Positions 11,311 through 22,106 of a DNA stretch of 64,000 bases are shown piece by piece. The notes beneath the pieces were generated by a model. That model did no database searches. It was not told the origin of the DNA and saw nothing but the letters and a program-made list of their open reading frames with translations. The position numbers and the translations under genes were made by a program. This DNA is from Diphasiastrum complanatum. Lineage: Eukaryota; Streptophyta; Lycopodiopsida; Lycopodiales; Lycopodiaceae. Position 1 is the first letter of the stretch, and each line of letters opens with the position of its first letter. The stretch lies in the NCBI GenBank assembly GCA_029204225.1, contig CM055100.1, forward strand, positions 55,877,278 to 55,941,277, read 5' to 3'.

Positions 11311-12446
11311 TCTTTCAGTTGATGCTTCTTATTAACAGGTGCCTAGTTTTGCTTCTTTTACTAATTATCTTGTTGAATTTTCCATTGAGAGTGCCATTTA
11401 CCAATGTCAATCCAGCATCCACTCATGAGCCTTGAAGATTTTTGCAAATCTAAGATGCCACTTTAGAAGTCTCCCTTCCATGTTTGTAACCTTTCCATGT
11501 AAAGAATCATCCTAAGCATGGCTATAGCTTTCTATAAAAAATTTGTTCATCCAATAGATTGGATAAGAGTGGTTTGTCCTACTTTCTTAAATGCACGTAC
11601 AAGTCTCTTCTGAATCTTTAGATTTTAGCCCACGTGTAGCTCATAAAAATACATCCTCCTCAAAAACTTCAAATTCATAGTTTTAAGAGTCTGTTCTCAA
11701 AATTCATAGACTTCATATTGAGAAATTTTGGGCGACAAAAAAGAATAATAATAACATGTATTGATTAAAATAAAAAATTGGTACAAGCAGAAAATAAATT
11801 TGTAAAATCTATCAAACAATATATTTACCTCATGTAGGTCAAAGAACTCCTGAGATTGGATGATAAAAAAATGATTTTCCATATAAAAAAAAGCGTGAAC
11901 CATTCATATCTCATATTATCAATTTGCTGAGATGACTGAACAAAAAACATATAGACTTAGAAAATCGTCCATGGAAGACTTTCACAAGAAAATCATGGAA
12001 GTCATTCCGCCTGAACAAATACCAATGCACCAATGCAGATATCAAGAACCAAGCAAACCATACTTTAGTCCCTGTATCATCCTAGCTCCATGGATAGCAT
12101 GTGCTAATTCTTATTATAGAAACGATGTTGCATGGATCAACAAAATAACTAAAAATTATTTTAGGTAACGAGCATTTTGATGTGTTTCAAATTGAATCCT
12201 TTACTTCGACAGATGCATGATGCATACAAATGTACTACCTTAAACGTTGTCCAAAGTAATAAGCTTTTCTGTACAGTTATAACCAATCTAAAACAATTTG
12301 GACCAATCTGAGTTGTGAGGACTTAATAGTATTTCTATAAAACTATGGATTGTTTTACATGAGTTGGCTTCAACAACGAAAATAGTGTTCTCACACACAT
12401 TACTAGACTCTATTTAATTATTTGTTTGGATTTAAAGTTTTTGTAA
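11311..12446. other. No gene seen
   Basis: AT-rich. A 78-codon plus-strand frame at 11932-12168 has no recognised motif. Confidence 0.4.
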
Positions 12447-12575
12447 GTGTTAAAATTGCTTTTATTAATAAAAGTTAAAATAATGATCTCAATTCAAAAT
12501 GTCATAATTGTAATATTTTTTTACTCTTCGAGCTGCCAACAATTATATGCATCACAATATTTGATTTCAGTCTGA
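12447..12575. repeat. Direct repeat, left copy (pair with 14344-14471)
   Basis: Shares GTGTTAAAA, TGCTTTTATTAATAAAAGT, AAAATAATGA, GTCATAA, and CAATATTTGATTTCAGT in the same order with 14344-14471. The two copies flank the gulonolactone-oxidase-like fragment. Confidence 0.75.
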
Positions 12576-12592
12576 CTCAGACTGAATTTTTG

Positions 12593-12596
<4 letters not shown>

Positions 12597-12628
<32 letters not shown>
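12597..12628. repeat. (TC)n microsatellite
   Basis: Uninterrupted TC repeats followed by a short CA-rich stretch. Confidence 0.95.
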
Positions 12629-12632
<4 letters not shown>

Positions 12633-12989
12633 ACACACAGATTGTGACTCGCCGCTGAAGCTCTCTCACGACTCTCTAATATCTGTGCATCGCGAGAGGC
12701 TAAAGGGTGGGCTCTCAAAGGTTTATCTTCAAGGGTGAGCTACATTTCCTTTTGAAAGGATGAGCTAGATTTCCTTTTATCTTCAGATTCCAGAGTCACA
12801 CATTATCAATACATGTGCATGAATAATTCTTTTGATATTTATATGCATGAGATGTAGCAATCTGATGTATTTATTTATTAGTTTGATATCTTAATAGATT
12901 TTCATTTTATATGCACAAGATGTAGCAATCTGATGTATTTATTAAATGGCGATCTTCAGAGCATATGCATAGACCTTCTGGTGCACAAT

Positions 12990-13823
12990 TATCTTTCAAT
13001 ATGGACACCCCCCAGAAGCAATGCTAGGAGCTGCATCTGACCACTCACTGGAGAATAATCCTTGTGGATCGCAGCGTCTTCTAACATCCAGAAACTTGGA
13101 AATATTTGGATACTTGTTGGTTACAAACTGCCTGTGGGTGCTGAAACTGTTGCAGGCACCTGCCCAGCGTCCCACCTCCATCTCCGGCCTCCTGCTCCGG
13201 GAACTTCTGTCTGAAGAGCGACACATACTCCTCCATATTTAAGTCCTTCTATGATAGTGACCGCAAACTCTTGATCAGGTGAGGTATTGTTTTCTCCTTC
13301 TGGAACCTCCACAAGAACGCTGTCCCGATGGCCTAGAAGTTTGTGAAGTGATTAACAGAATATTCTGCTACTCACTACGTAGTTTTACCTTGCAAGGACG
13401 TCGTTTCAAACAATGCTTCCTTCACTTTTGGTTTAGTCCCATCTGGGTGGCTGAGATCAAAGAGCTTCTCAAACTGACGCACATGCATGTCTGAATCTCC
13501 TTTGACTTGCTTGCGAACTTGGGGATATCCACGACATCTTCTATTTTCGCTAAATAGGCATCTGATTTCTTGACATAACACGTCCGGACGAGGACGAGGA
13601 CGAGCACTTCGATAGCACACCCGGACGAGCACTTCTTGGGATCCCAGGGACATAGCAGCAGTAGTGGATTCACATCCAATCCGTTCTGGCAGTTACCAGA
13701 TGTTTGTATCAGATTTTGGTATCCGATCACGGCATAACCAGTGAAGGCAATGCCATCGTTTTTTAGGCCAGTGCCTCCTGCAAATAGTGCCGTGCCGCTA
13801 TTTGTACTTTTGCAACTTCGCAT
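12990..13823 (-). pseudogene. L-gulono-1,4-lactone oxidase-like (plant GulLO family) fragment
   Basis: Read leftward from 13823 the pieces occur in the family's order but in different frames: IQTSGNC then CPWDPK, then YVKKSDAYLAKIED, then EGLKYGG near 13270, then NKYPNISKFLDV and RRRCDPQGLFSSEWSD. These mark the C-terminal sugar-lactone-oxidase domain of FAD-dependent enzymes that oxidise gulono/galactono-lactones to ascorbate precursors. The FAD-binding N-terminal half is absent. At least two frame changes occur. Some could be introns, but no clean donor/acceptor pair joins them, so a pseudogene is more likely. It sits between two copies of a 125-bp direct repeat. Confidence 0.8.
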
Positions 13824-13829
13824 TTCGAC

Positions 13830-14343
13830 TCATCATTCATTTTCACCTCAGATAATTATTCTCTAATTTAGAACAAGAACAAATTACAAACTATCATTAA
13901 GCTAATTCGCTATTCCAAAATTGATATGAAAAACAATTGCAACAACACACTACATATTTAGAATCATACTATACCTGTAGATCGCTATTAACTACATGTT
14001 ATTTTGTCACATGATTGAGCAACGGGCAGCTATCTCCACCCTATCGCACACACACTAAGAGTGCGTTCTCTACGAACTGGTTTGCTACTCACAATTTTGA
14101 TACTCACCTCTCTCTCTCTCTCTCTCTCTCAATGACCTACATTCCCGTACACAACATTGGCTTGCTAGGTTGATAGTCGGCATGATCACTAACCCCAAAT
14201 AGGCTGCCATAGATTCCATAGTCCTGTTTCCCATCACTCATCGGATGCAAACTTTAGATTTAGACTACAATATATAGATTCCAGAATCATCCTAGGCTCT
14301 CGGCCCGAAATGTCCACGAAATTCCAGAATCCAATGCCATCGA
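13830..14343. other. No gene seen; contains a short (TC)n
   Basis: AT-rich, with TC repeats at about 14107-14131. No coding signal. Confidence 0.4.
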
Positions 14344-14471
14344 GTGTTAAAAATGCTTTTATTAATAAAAGTATTAAAATAATGACCTGAATTCAAAAAG
14401 TCATAACTACAATATTTTTCTACTCTACGGCAAGTATATGCATGACAATATTTGATTTCAGTTTGATTGAG
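14344..14471. repeat. Direct repeat, right copy (pair with 12447-12575)
   Basis: Same orientation and motif order as the left copy, with scattered substitutions and a few indels. Confidence 0.75.
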
Positions 14472-14599
14472 ATTTTTATAGATCCTATTTAGATAGATGA
14501 AGTTTTACGACTTTTACGAAATTTCTTGATTTTAAAGTATTTTTATAATGCGACCCATAATCAGGCATATAGGCCTATTATCTTTCCTCATGTTGAATT

Positions 14600-15250
14600 G
14601 ATACAAAAAGCCCAATTACTCAATTGGAATGGTTTAGGCTATTCTTTATCTATTCCTAATGCCTAGACCCTAATCCTCTATTTTGTTAGATGATCGATGT
14701 GCTATTGAATGACTTAGTACATAGGTTTATTTAGGAAAGTCATTTTCAAACAATTACATTTCAGTGTTATTATTCTAGGAAAATTTCATGATTGCCAAGT
14801 ACAATTTTTAAATAGAAAATAGATGTTGAGATTTCAACTCTATTTTATCTTCATTGATAAAATAATAACAACATAAAACATGGAAATTTATAGAGAACAA
14901 ACATAACGTGTAATTGCTTGATTTGACAAATTAGCATTGATCATAAACATTGATCGTATGTGAGTAGCAAATCCATTGGAAGAATAATAATAACATAACA
15001 CATGGACATTTCTAAATAATGAATGTAATGCGTAATTGGTTGATTTGACAAACTAGCACTGATCATAAAAATAGCAGATCCATTGGAATGGTTTGCCTAT
15101 TCTTTATCTAATTCTAATGCCTAAAATTTGATGCCTAGAACGTAATGTGTAATGCCTACAACTTAATGCCTATTGCCTAAAATGTAATGCGTGAAGCTTA
15201 ATGCGTAAAGCCTAATGGTAATGCATAATGCCTAAAGACTATACGTATGA
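14600..15250. repeat. Diverged tandem repeats and a TAATGCC array
   Basis: A segment with AATAATAACA, CATGGA, GTAATTG, TTGATTTGACAAA and TAGCA(C/T)TGATCATAAA occurs at about 14863-14950 and again at 14984-15070. GGAATGGTTT with TATTCTTTATCTA also recurs (14625, 15075). Downstream, 15110-15245 is a degenerate array of TAATGCCTAAA-like units. No ORF. Confidence 0.65.
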
Positions 15251-15540
15251 AAGGGCCTAAAATCTCATCCCATAATCCCTAAACCCTAATCTGCTTATAC
15301 ATGACCTTCACCCTCGAACCATTAATCCATCTCTCACTCTCTTAATACAAGTTTAAAGCCTACTGAAGTTAGTTCTTGATGTATTTGATATAAAACCTGA
15401 GGTTTTTTTGTTCCGATTTTTGCAGATGTGTTGCATTTGAGGGAGTGATTCCATGACATGGATAGTCCCGAGTGTGTGTGAAGCAACCCTTCATACATCA
15501 CTTTGGAGGGTAAGAGCCAGTCTGCAAGAAACGACAAGCA

Positions 15541-16330
15541 GTGCATAAGGCGTTGTCGCTTGCACCTGTAGTTCGTGTCGTTGAGGAGGTGACACGTTCG
15601 ACTACAAGTTTGGTTTCAAGCTTGCAAAGCATCGAGCACATATTGACTGTTGGTGTCGGTGGTGTGGATAGTTCAAAGGGGGTTGTTACGCCAGAGCATG
15701 TGCATGGCAATGCCATGTATAGAGCGCCGAAGTTGGAGTCTAGGTCGGAGAGGAAGAGTAGATTAGAGCGGAGGAAAAGAGTGAAGAGGAGGCTTCTCCC
15801 TCATGAGTTGGAGCAAGTTCAACAGGGTGTTCAAAGGGATGTAGTTGGTTTAGCCACCGTTTCGAGTGTGTGCGATGAAACTCCTCTTGGAGTAGATATT
15901 GGTTTTTCTGTGAGAGGGTTAGAGTTTGGGGATGTTACACCGAACAGTTTGGGAGTAGGGTCGATCACACAGGTTTGCTCATCTATGAGAGGAGTAGAGT
16001 CAAGAGAGGTAGTTTAGTTGATGTTTTAGGTGCAGATTCCACTTTTGTAAAAGTGGGTACGCCTGAGGAGGTGCGTAACCACCCGTCGTATAGGACACCT
16101 GAGGCCTAGTCTAGATTAGCTAGGACTAAAAGTTTGAGACGTAGATACTATGCGAAGAGGATATTTTTAGGTAGGGGTGGTCCAACACGTTGTGTTACGC
16201 CTAAGGATGTGCATAATCACCCGTCATATAGGATTCCAGAGGCAGAGTCTAGATCAACTAGAGCTAGAGACGACAGACACGTAGATTTCAGACAAAGAGG
16301 AGAGTTTTAGATAGGGTTGGTAGGTTATTT
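15541..16330 (+). pseudogene. Helitron Rep N-terminal region with repeated module
   Basis: An open frame at 15541-16017 (158 residues, no stop until TAG) contains VTPEHVHGNAMYRAPKLESR followed by basic RSERKSRLERRKR. Two more copies of that module follow in other frames: TPEEVRNHPSYRTPEA at about 16060 and VTPKDVHNHPSYRIPEAESR at about 16197. A basic SRS-R arginine-rich tail like this precedes the Rep domain in plant Helitrons. The Rep domain follows at 16365. In-frame stops and frame changes after 16017 show decay. Confidence 0.6.
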
Positions 16331-16364
16331 GAGGTGGGCAAATCGCTCATGACTCCATCCCATC

Positions 16365-17325
16365 ATGATTTGGGCCGGATGGAGTTTGCATGTGGTTGTT
16401 GTTCGGAATAGCCGTTTTTGTTGTAGGAAAAACAAGGTGCGTTTGCCTTTGATGCCATTACTGCCTTCTGAGCTATTTCGTTTGTACACATCCTTCGATG
16501 ACTCTGGAGCTCATTTTAGGAAGAACATTTTGCATCTCTTGGAGTGAATTTGAATAGATCCATCTCCAACTCCGTAGGCAGTGCATACATGTTTCGAGTG
16601 TCTGGGCGGTTGTACCATCACATTGGTGGTTTGTTGCCATCAGATAAGCCTTCCTTTTTGCAGATTTACTTCATGGATGGTAATTTGTAGATGGATCAGA
16701 GATTATCTTTGAACCTTGAGCTTAGGCATCATGTTCTCTCTGTCTTGCAGAGCATGATGGTGGATGTGAGTCCATTTGCATAACGTTGTAAGAATGTTGC
16801 GTGGATCATGCGGGAGAATGACAAATGATGTTCATCTCCGCATAGTATCAGGTTGTTCGCAGAATAGAGTGAGTAGGCAATTCAATGCTCCCACAAGCAA
16901 TGAGATTGCGGTGCTTATGCCTTTAGATGAGACCCCGAGTGACGGAATGTGTGACATCATACTCCATTCCATTTAGGATTGGTTTGTAGTTCATCACACA
17001 ACATTATTCGTCATATGATGCATTGCATTTGTACTGTTATTTCCATTTGGTACGGATGGGTGGTATCTGGGAATCCCACATGTGCACGTCAGAGATGACA
17101 CACATGCCGATGATGATGTCCATAACAGTGCACTTTCTAATGCTTTTGAAGAGCATTTAAAGGGTAGTCACAAAGCTGTCACTGTTCGAGAGTTTTACTG
17201 CTATCATTTACAGGTTCGTGCAGATCATGTCTCACCAATCCATTTGGGTGGAAGGTTGCTGCAAGAGAATGCGTGTGACATGATGGCAAAAATGGTGCAC
17301 AATAACATGAACTACTACTCATTAG
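16365..17325 (+). pseudogene. Helitron helicase-like N-terminal (Rep-associated) domain, broken
   Basis: The frames in order carry CCRKNKVRLPLMP and HFRKNI (16365-16547), then from 16541 SLGVNLNRS, AYMFRVSGRLYHHIGGLLPS, FLQIYFMDGN, and SLNLELRHHVLSVLQ, then from 17082 VREFYCYHLQVR and GGRLLQENACDMM. This order matches the Helitron_like_N region of plant Helitron transposases (rolling-circle replication). The replication-initiator HUH motif and the helicase domain were not found. At least two frameshifts and several stops are present. The coding match ends at about 17320, next to a hairpin. Confidence 0.82.
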
Positions 17326-17361
17326 GGCCCTTTTTGGACTCAAAAAGGGCCTCTTCACTAA
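17326..17361 (+). repeat. Hairpin plus CTAA: possible Helitron 3' end
   Basis: GGCCCTTTTT (17326-17335) and AAAAAGGGCC (17342-17351) form a perfect 10-bp stem with a 6-base loop. CTAA follows 6 bases later and is followed by T. Helitrons end in a short hairpin then CTRR and insert before T. The spacing is slightly short, and a second palindrome follows (ACTAATCATGATTAGT), so a MITE terminus is an alternative. Confidence 0.35.
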
Positions 17362-17607
17362 TCATGATTAGTGTTAATGACGACACGTGTGCCAATAAAA
17401 GAATGACAATTGAGCAGCAATGGCCCATATGACATGGCAAATTGCATGGTGTAGATTAAATCAAGTGTGGGACCACTAAGTACACCTCTAGCATTAACCC
17501 TACATTAACTCTACACGGGAGGCTAACTACACCTATCACATAGCTATTAACTAGACCCAACATACCTGCACCTAATGGCTAGTTTATCTACTCATTCAAA
17601 ATATTCA

Positions 17608-17608
<1 letters not shown>

Positions 17609-17691
<83 letters not shown>
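17609..17691. repeat. (TC)n microsatellite
   Basis: About 80 bp of uninterrupted TC directly upstream of the Cys-rich ORF. Confidence 0.98.
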
Positions 17692-17695
<4 letters not shown>

Positions 17696-18090
17696 CTTGG
17701 GACTCACGGAATGCAGATCACAAAGGTGATTTAATAAGGTGTGATATTTGTCGTGAGACGATGACAATAAGATATCACATTGCATGCCAAACGTGCTCCT
17801 TCAGTTTCGTTTATAGGCGGTTCAAGTTTGCTCACGGTCGATGGGATAGCTTAAATGCAGAGATGAGACATCAAGAATTTGAACTACCCATCCATATGCC
17901 AAATGATGAAGTGCGGGAAGTCTGTGTTAATGGTGAATGGAGTTTGGAAGATGTACGGGCTATGGTTGGTTTATTATATGCTGATGTGCCCACAAATTTT
18001 GTGTTCACTATCAACGGACAAACCGTAAGTGTAAACAATAAACGTGCTTCTAGATTTTGTAAATGGTTGTTGAGCACATATATAAAATGA
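17692..18090 (+). CDS. Unidentified ORF with a Cys/His cluster
   Basis: An open frame continues from the TC tract to TAA-type stop at 18088-18090. Excluding the repeat it gives about 130 residues. A possible zinc-binding cluster RCDICRETMTIRYHIACQTC lies at the start, followed by FAHGRWDSLNAEMRH, NGEWSLEDVRAMVGLLYADV and a C-terminal FCKWLLSTYIK. The first Met after the repeat is within the cluster, so a real protein would start upstream or be part of a spliced gene. I do not recognise the family. It lies 570 bp upstream of the H3-like gene on the same strand, and could be a captured exon. Confidence 0.4.
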
Positions 18091-18662
18091 ATTTTAATAT
18101 TGAAATGGTGGTGTCTGGTTTTGCAGATCAGGAGAAGCGCGAAAAAACACCAAAAGTGCGCATCATTTTTAGATTCGGTCACCGTAAAAATACATGAACT
18201 ATGAGTTGCTCTTATGTACTAGCTTTAACTAATAACATTGATCTATCTGATGGGATTTCATCAGAGATTTGGTTCTATCGTTTCCATGTTTGTTAGGGCA
18301 TTAGCTATGGTTTAGTTTGGTATGCAATTGCAATGTGAATGTTTTGACTAGACATTTTCTATAGGAAATTGTTGATAACATGTTTTGGAAATGTGTAGAA
18401 TTATTTCATTGTGTATATATTTCTTACTTTACTATTTTTGAACAATCGAGAGATCTTTTTGGAATGCTTGCTATAATTGGAATGGCACACTATATAAGGG
18501 TGTGTGGTCCCCATTTCGCCATTTCATTCTTAGTGTCAGAGAGTTTCCTTTGTTTTTCATAGGTTGATATCATCTTGCTATGCTCACACAAGTGCAGATT
18601 AGTGTCGTTATTGCAATTCCTATACATTAGTACTCTATTATATCCGCATGGCGACCTAGTTT
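18091..18662. other. Upstream region of the H3-like gene
   Basis: AT-rich, no ORF of note. TATATAAGG at about 18492 could be a TATA box. This is a guess from sequence only. Confidence 0.25.
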
Positions 18663-19915
18663 ATGGCACGTACGAAACAAACAACAAGGGGAAATCCAAG
18701 GGAAACAGTGTTATTGCACCAAGTGGCTTTAGAAGCAATAGAAGCACGGGAAAGGCGCTCGAGGAGTAGGAGTAGGAGCAGAAGTAGCAGCATTGAACCT
18801 GCGGCGAAGGAAATGGACAAAACTCAAGATGAGCAAACAACAATGGATGACCTGGGCAAGTTCCAATGGATTGTGAGCAGGTGCAGGGGCAGGAGCAGGG
18901 GCAGTAGCAGGTGGCAATGGAGGAGCTTGGGCAGCAGCAAGAGGCAATGGATGAGTTGGGACAGGGAGCAGGGGCAGCAACAAACACCTCTGGATGAGCA
19001 ACATGATTTTGGTGAGAGGTCAGTGCTGAGAAGCCCCTCTCCAAACAGAGCCAGTGCGACGCCACTCAGGCTTTTTTGGACAGTGAGGTAGCTGCCTCCG
19101 GGCCGATTCCCAATGATTTCCTTGGGATCTTCGACAATCAGGGTCCTCAAGAACAAGTGCCTCTTGATGGCTTTGCGGTTGGTTCGTCAGGAGTCGGAGC
19201 AGCTTCAGGGGACTCCACTCCGACACAATCACTTGAACATGTGCAAGGGCATGTAATGGGGCCCATGATGTCCTTGCTCGTCGGCTCGGACCAGACACCA
19301 AATGCAAAAGCCGTTGGGGAGGCTTCTCAGCATGTCACACCCACATCACGGCCGAAAACTAAAGCTGTTCATCGAAAGAGAGGTCGCTCAAAGCCTCGAC
19401 GCCTTCCGTGGACCATCCCTCAAGCACAGTCGTAGCCGGAAGCTCCCCAGGTGCCTCAAGATCAGTCAGCACTAGAGGTGCCGCAGGATCCCCCGCAGGA
19501 CGCTCCCACGCAAGATGAAGCGGGACCTAGCCAACCGGCAACACGGAGAAGGGCAGCCACACCGCCACCACCCTAGCAAGGCAAGGTCCTCAGAAGGATG
19601 CAGCCTCCACAACCACGCCACCGAAGGAAGAGCAAAATTCCGAATTGGTATAAGGAGATTCGAAAATACCAGAAATCCACGGAATTTCTCATTCCGAGAG
19701 CTCTATTTGTCCGGACGATTAAGGAGATCATGGACGAATTCGCCCTTGGGCTCAGAATTAAGGGCGAGGCTGCATCGAGTATCCAAGAGGCGGCAGAAAT
19801 GTATCTGACAAATTTGTTTGAAGACTCATTTTTGTGTGCTGTCCATTTTAAGAGCGTTACTATACTTCCAAAGGACATGTTGTTGGCAAAGAGGCTGAGA
19901 CGCGAGAGGAATTAA
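18663..19915 (+). pseudogene. Histone H3-like gene with a very long, broken N-terminal tail
   Basis: It starts ATG at 18663 with MARTKQT, the canonical H3 N-terminus, then diverges into Arg/Ser repeats. After about 18870 the plausible frame changes to a Gln-rich tail with stops at 18905, 18995, 19004 and 19013. From 19016 one frame is open to TAG 19433, TAG 19574 and then TAA 19913. Its last 94 residues form a histone fold: EIRKYQKSTEFLI (alpha-N), KEIMDEFALGLRI (alpha-1), SIQEAAEMYLTNLFED (alpha-2), LCAVHFKSVTILPKDMLLAK (loop 2 and alpha-3) and RLRRERN. Loop 1 appears to be the same length as in canonical H3, without the insertion usual in centromeric H3. The tail would be about 300 residues, against about 40 in H3. 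No intron is obvious, so it may be a decayed retrogene or a spliced gene whose tail introns I cannot place. Confidence 0.8.
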
Positions 19916-20067
19916 AAATGATGTACTCCAAATTTTGAGATAATAATATCAGATCATTTTTGTCATCGGACTCTGTTGAATTATTGTGTGAATTCATTTT
20001 ATGATGGAATACAGTTTTTTGTGAATGTTCTAAAATTTTTATCGGAATGTAGGTCAAATGCTGATTT

Positions 20068-20445
20068 GCATGCAAGGGCGCGGAGGGAGGCCATTTGACC
20101 CTGTCAAACTGTCTCTGTCTGCGCCCTTGCGTGATTCACGCAAGGGCGCGGACAGAGACAGTTTGACCGGGTACGGCCTCCCTCCGCACCCTTGCGTGAT
20201 TTGCATGCAAGGGCGCGGACAGAGGGCATTTGACTTGGTCAAACGACCCCACTCTGCACCCTTGCGTGATCGGCACACAAGGGCACGGATAGAGGTTGTT
20301 TGACCAAGTCCAACGGCCCCTCTCCGCACCGTTGCATGCAAATCACGCAAGGGTGAGGAGAGAGGGAGTTTGACCGGGTCAAACGGCCCCAATCCACGCC
20401 CTTGCGTGCAAATTATGCAAGGGCGCGGAGGGGGGCCGTTTGAAG
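20068..20445. repeat. Array of about 5.5 GC-rich palindromic units
   Basis: Each 65-72 bp unit reads GCAAGGGCGCGGA, a purine block, GTTTGACC, GGTCAAAC, a pyrimidine block, then TCCGCNCCCTTGCGTG, so each is its own inverted repeat and could fold into a long hairpin. Units start near 20068, 20137, 20198, 20270 and 20340, with a half unit at 20412. Units differ by substitutions in the purine/pyrimidine block. The array is far more GC-rich than its AT-rich surroundings. It ends about 500 bp downstream of the H3-like stop. Confidence 0.85.
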
Positions 20446-20663
20446 TTCAAAATGGCACTTTAATGCCCTTAAATTTAGATGATTGGTAGAAAATTTCATA
20501 ACCTACCATAATGAATGAAATTTTCGAACGCATGCAGTTTCAACAAACATATTTTTGAAAAAAAATCACATTTTCATGTAGAATTCTTTTACATTAGTTA
20601 GTGCTTCGAGTAGTGACTCTGATCTATTTTCTAGTCCTACTGTTGGCTTCATTAACTCCGATG

Positions 20664-21015
20664 CTAACTTAGCAGCATCAGCATGCTCCTCATAAGGTCC
20701 AACCGTTGAGGCCAGAAGTAATCTGGACTCAAACCCCGGGCAGAAGTCCTACAAGATAGCGCTCCTTCGTACACAGTAGGCCTTTGGTGCAGTCTGTGGA
20801 AGTGGCACATCTGCAAGATGCTTTGATAATGCTTTGCACTTGACCAGCTCAGTGGGCCCATCAGGACTATACTCATTGCTGAAACAAAAGATATAGCTGT
20901 CAGGGAATTGTCCAATGTAGTATGCCGGGGATGCATCTGGCCTTCGCTCTGTTCGGTCCTCACGAGAACCTCCGCTCCTCATTGCAAAACTGTCAATCTC
21001 CACCGCATATGGCAA
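20664..21015 (-). CDS. Unidentified minus-strand coding segment, likely downstream part of the 21.1-22.1 kb gene
   Basis: The open frame 21015-20749 encodes 88 residues, including DASPAYYIGQFPDSYIFCF and PDGPTELVKCKALSKHL, which looks like real protein. It follows the next ORF on the same strand after a gap with a possible GC-AG intron (donor CAG|GCAAGT read on the minus strand near 21103). No family recognised. Confidence 0.35.
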
Positions 21016-21053
21016 TACATTATATAAGAATGTTATAATTACAATGAACAGAT

Positions 21054-22106
21054 TCAGAAATGGGAATAAGCATGGATGCGAGTATTTGTTGACAAAGAAC
21101 TTGCCTGAGATCCTTCATCCTCATTCTCACTTTTTGCAAGCACAATTCCATGGCCTCTGTATGGCATCTCTATTGTGGAAATCGATAATTTTCCAAATTG
21201 TTTATGGTCAACCTCCGGTGGTTGTAGAGTCTTCAGTTCACACAAAATTTTTGCCAGAGCTTGCTCAGTAGTATCTGCGTCATCTCCAATCAGCTGTTGA
21301 AATGTATCGTCTGGCACTGAGTGGTCAAAGGTGTTGGTGCCATTTTGCAATTTCACTAATCCTGCCAACATCTCATCCTCTCGTAAGCCGAGGATATGTT
21401 GCAAGTCATGCATAAACAAATACTCTTGCCCATTAATTATCACTGGGGCAAGGTCACGCATTCACAACATGTGATCGGAGTCGTCTACGTCCTCCGATTG
21501 GGTAGATGCTGATGCAACTGAAGCCATCTACCGTGCAAGCTCTGCTTCCTTCATGGGTGTTAATTCCTCTTCTGCTTCTTGCTCTTCCATTTCGCTGACG
21601 TTCACACTAGGATCCTGTTTTTCTTCAGTGGTATTTGTAGGAGATTCATTCAACAAAAAAATCACAGTAATTTCACCTGACAAGAGCTTGTTTCCTACAC
21701 TTTTGAGATTAAAATTTACTTGTTGATCGCGCGTTAACTCCAAAAAGTGCTCATTCCCCAGGTGGCTAACAAACCTGTTGAGTCGGGCAGCAAAAGCTCT
21801 ATGTCCTTTCCATATATATGTTAGCAAATTATACGGAATCCAAGAAATATCGTAGCCAGGTCTTCTTATCGAGTAAGGCATCAAGTTCTCTTCTATATAC
21901 TCACTTACATACCTGAAATAATCACTATTCGCACGTAGAGTTGCAAGGGTATCTATTCTGGCAGTGAACATAGCATAGATGCAATCTATTTCATCAGCCA
22001 ATGTTGTGTCGGCCAATAGATTTGCCAACTTTGTCTTCAAAGGATGCATCGTGAACGTAATGAGACAATACGAAAGACTACTAGTACGAGCACAAGTGCA
22101 AAGCAT
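21054..22106 (-). pseudogene. Unidentified minus-strand gene with two in-frame stops
   Basis: A single frame runs from about 22049 (first ATG, MHPLKTKLANLLAD) to 21054. It is interrupted by TAG at 21528-21530 and TGA at 21462-21464, giving segments of about 173, 20 and 135 residues. Features are a helical N-terminal half (ANSDYFRYVSEYIEENLMPY, WKGHRAFAARLNRF), an acidic Glu-rich stretch (EEQEAEEELTP), and a C-terminal segment with INGQEYLFMHDLQHILGLRE. No known domain recognised. The reading frame on both sides of the stops is well conserved in composition, so decay is recent or the stops are real ends of separate ORFs. Confidence 0.5.

Noticed and set aside
18661-19307. Long minus-strand frames opposite the H3-like gene.
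   Set aside because: Shadows of the CAG/AGG-rich plus-strand tail.
20054-20392. Regular repeats suggested a CRISPR array.
   Set aside because: Units are inverted repeats without unique spacers, in a plant genome.
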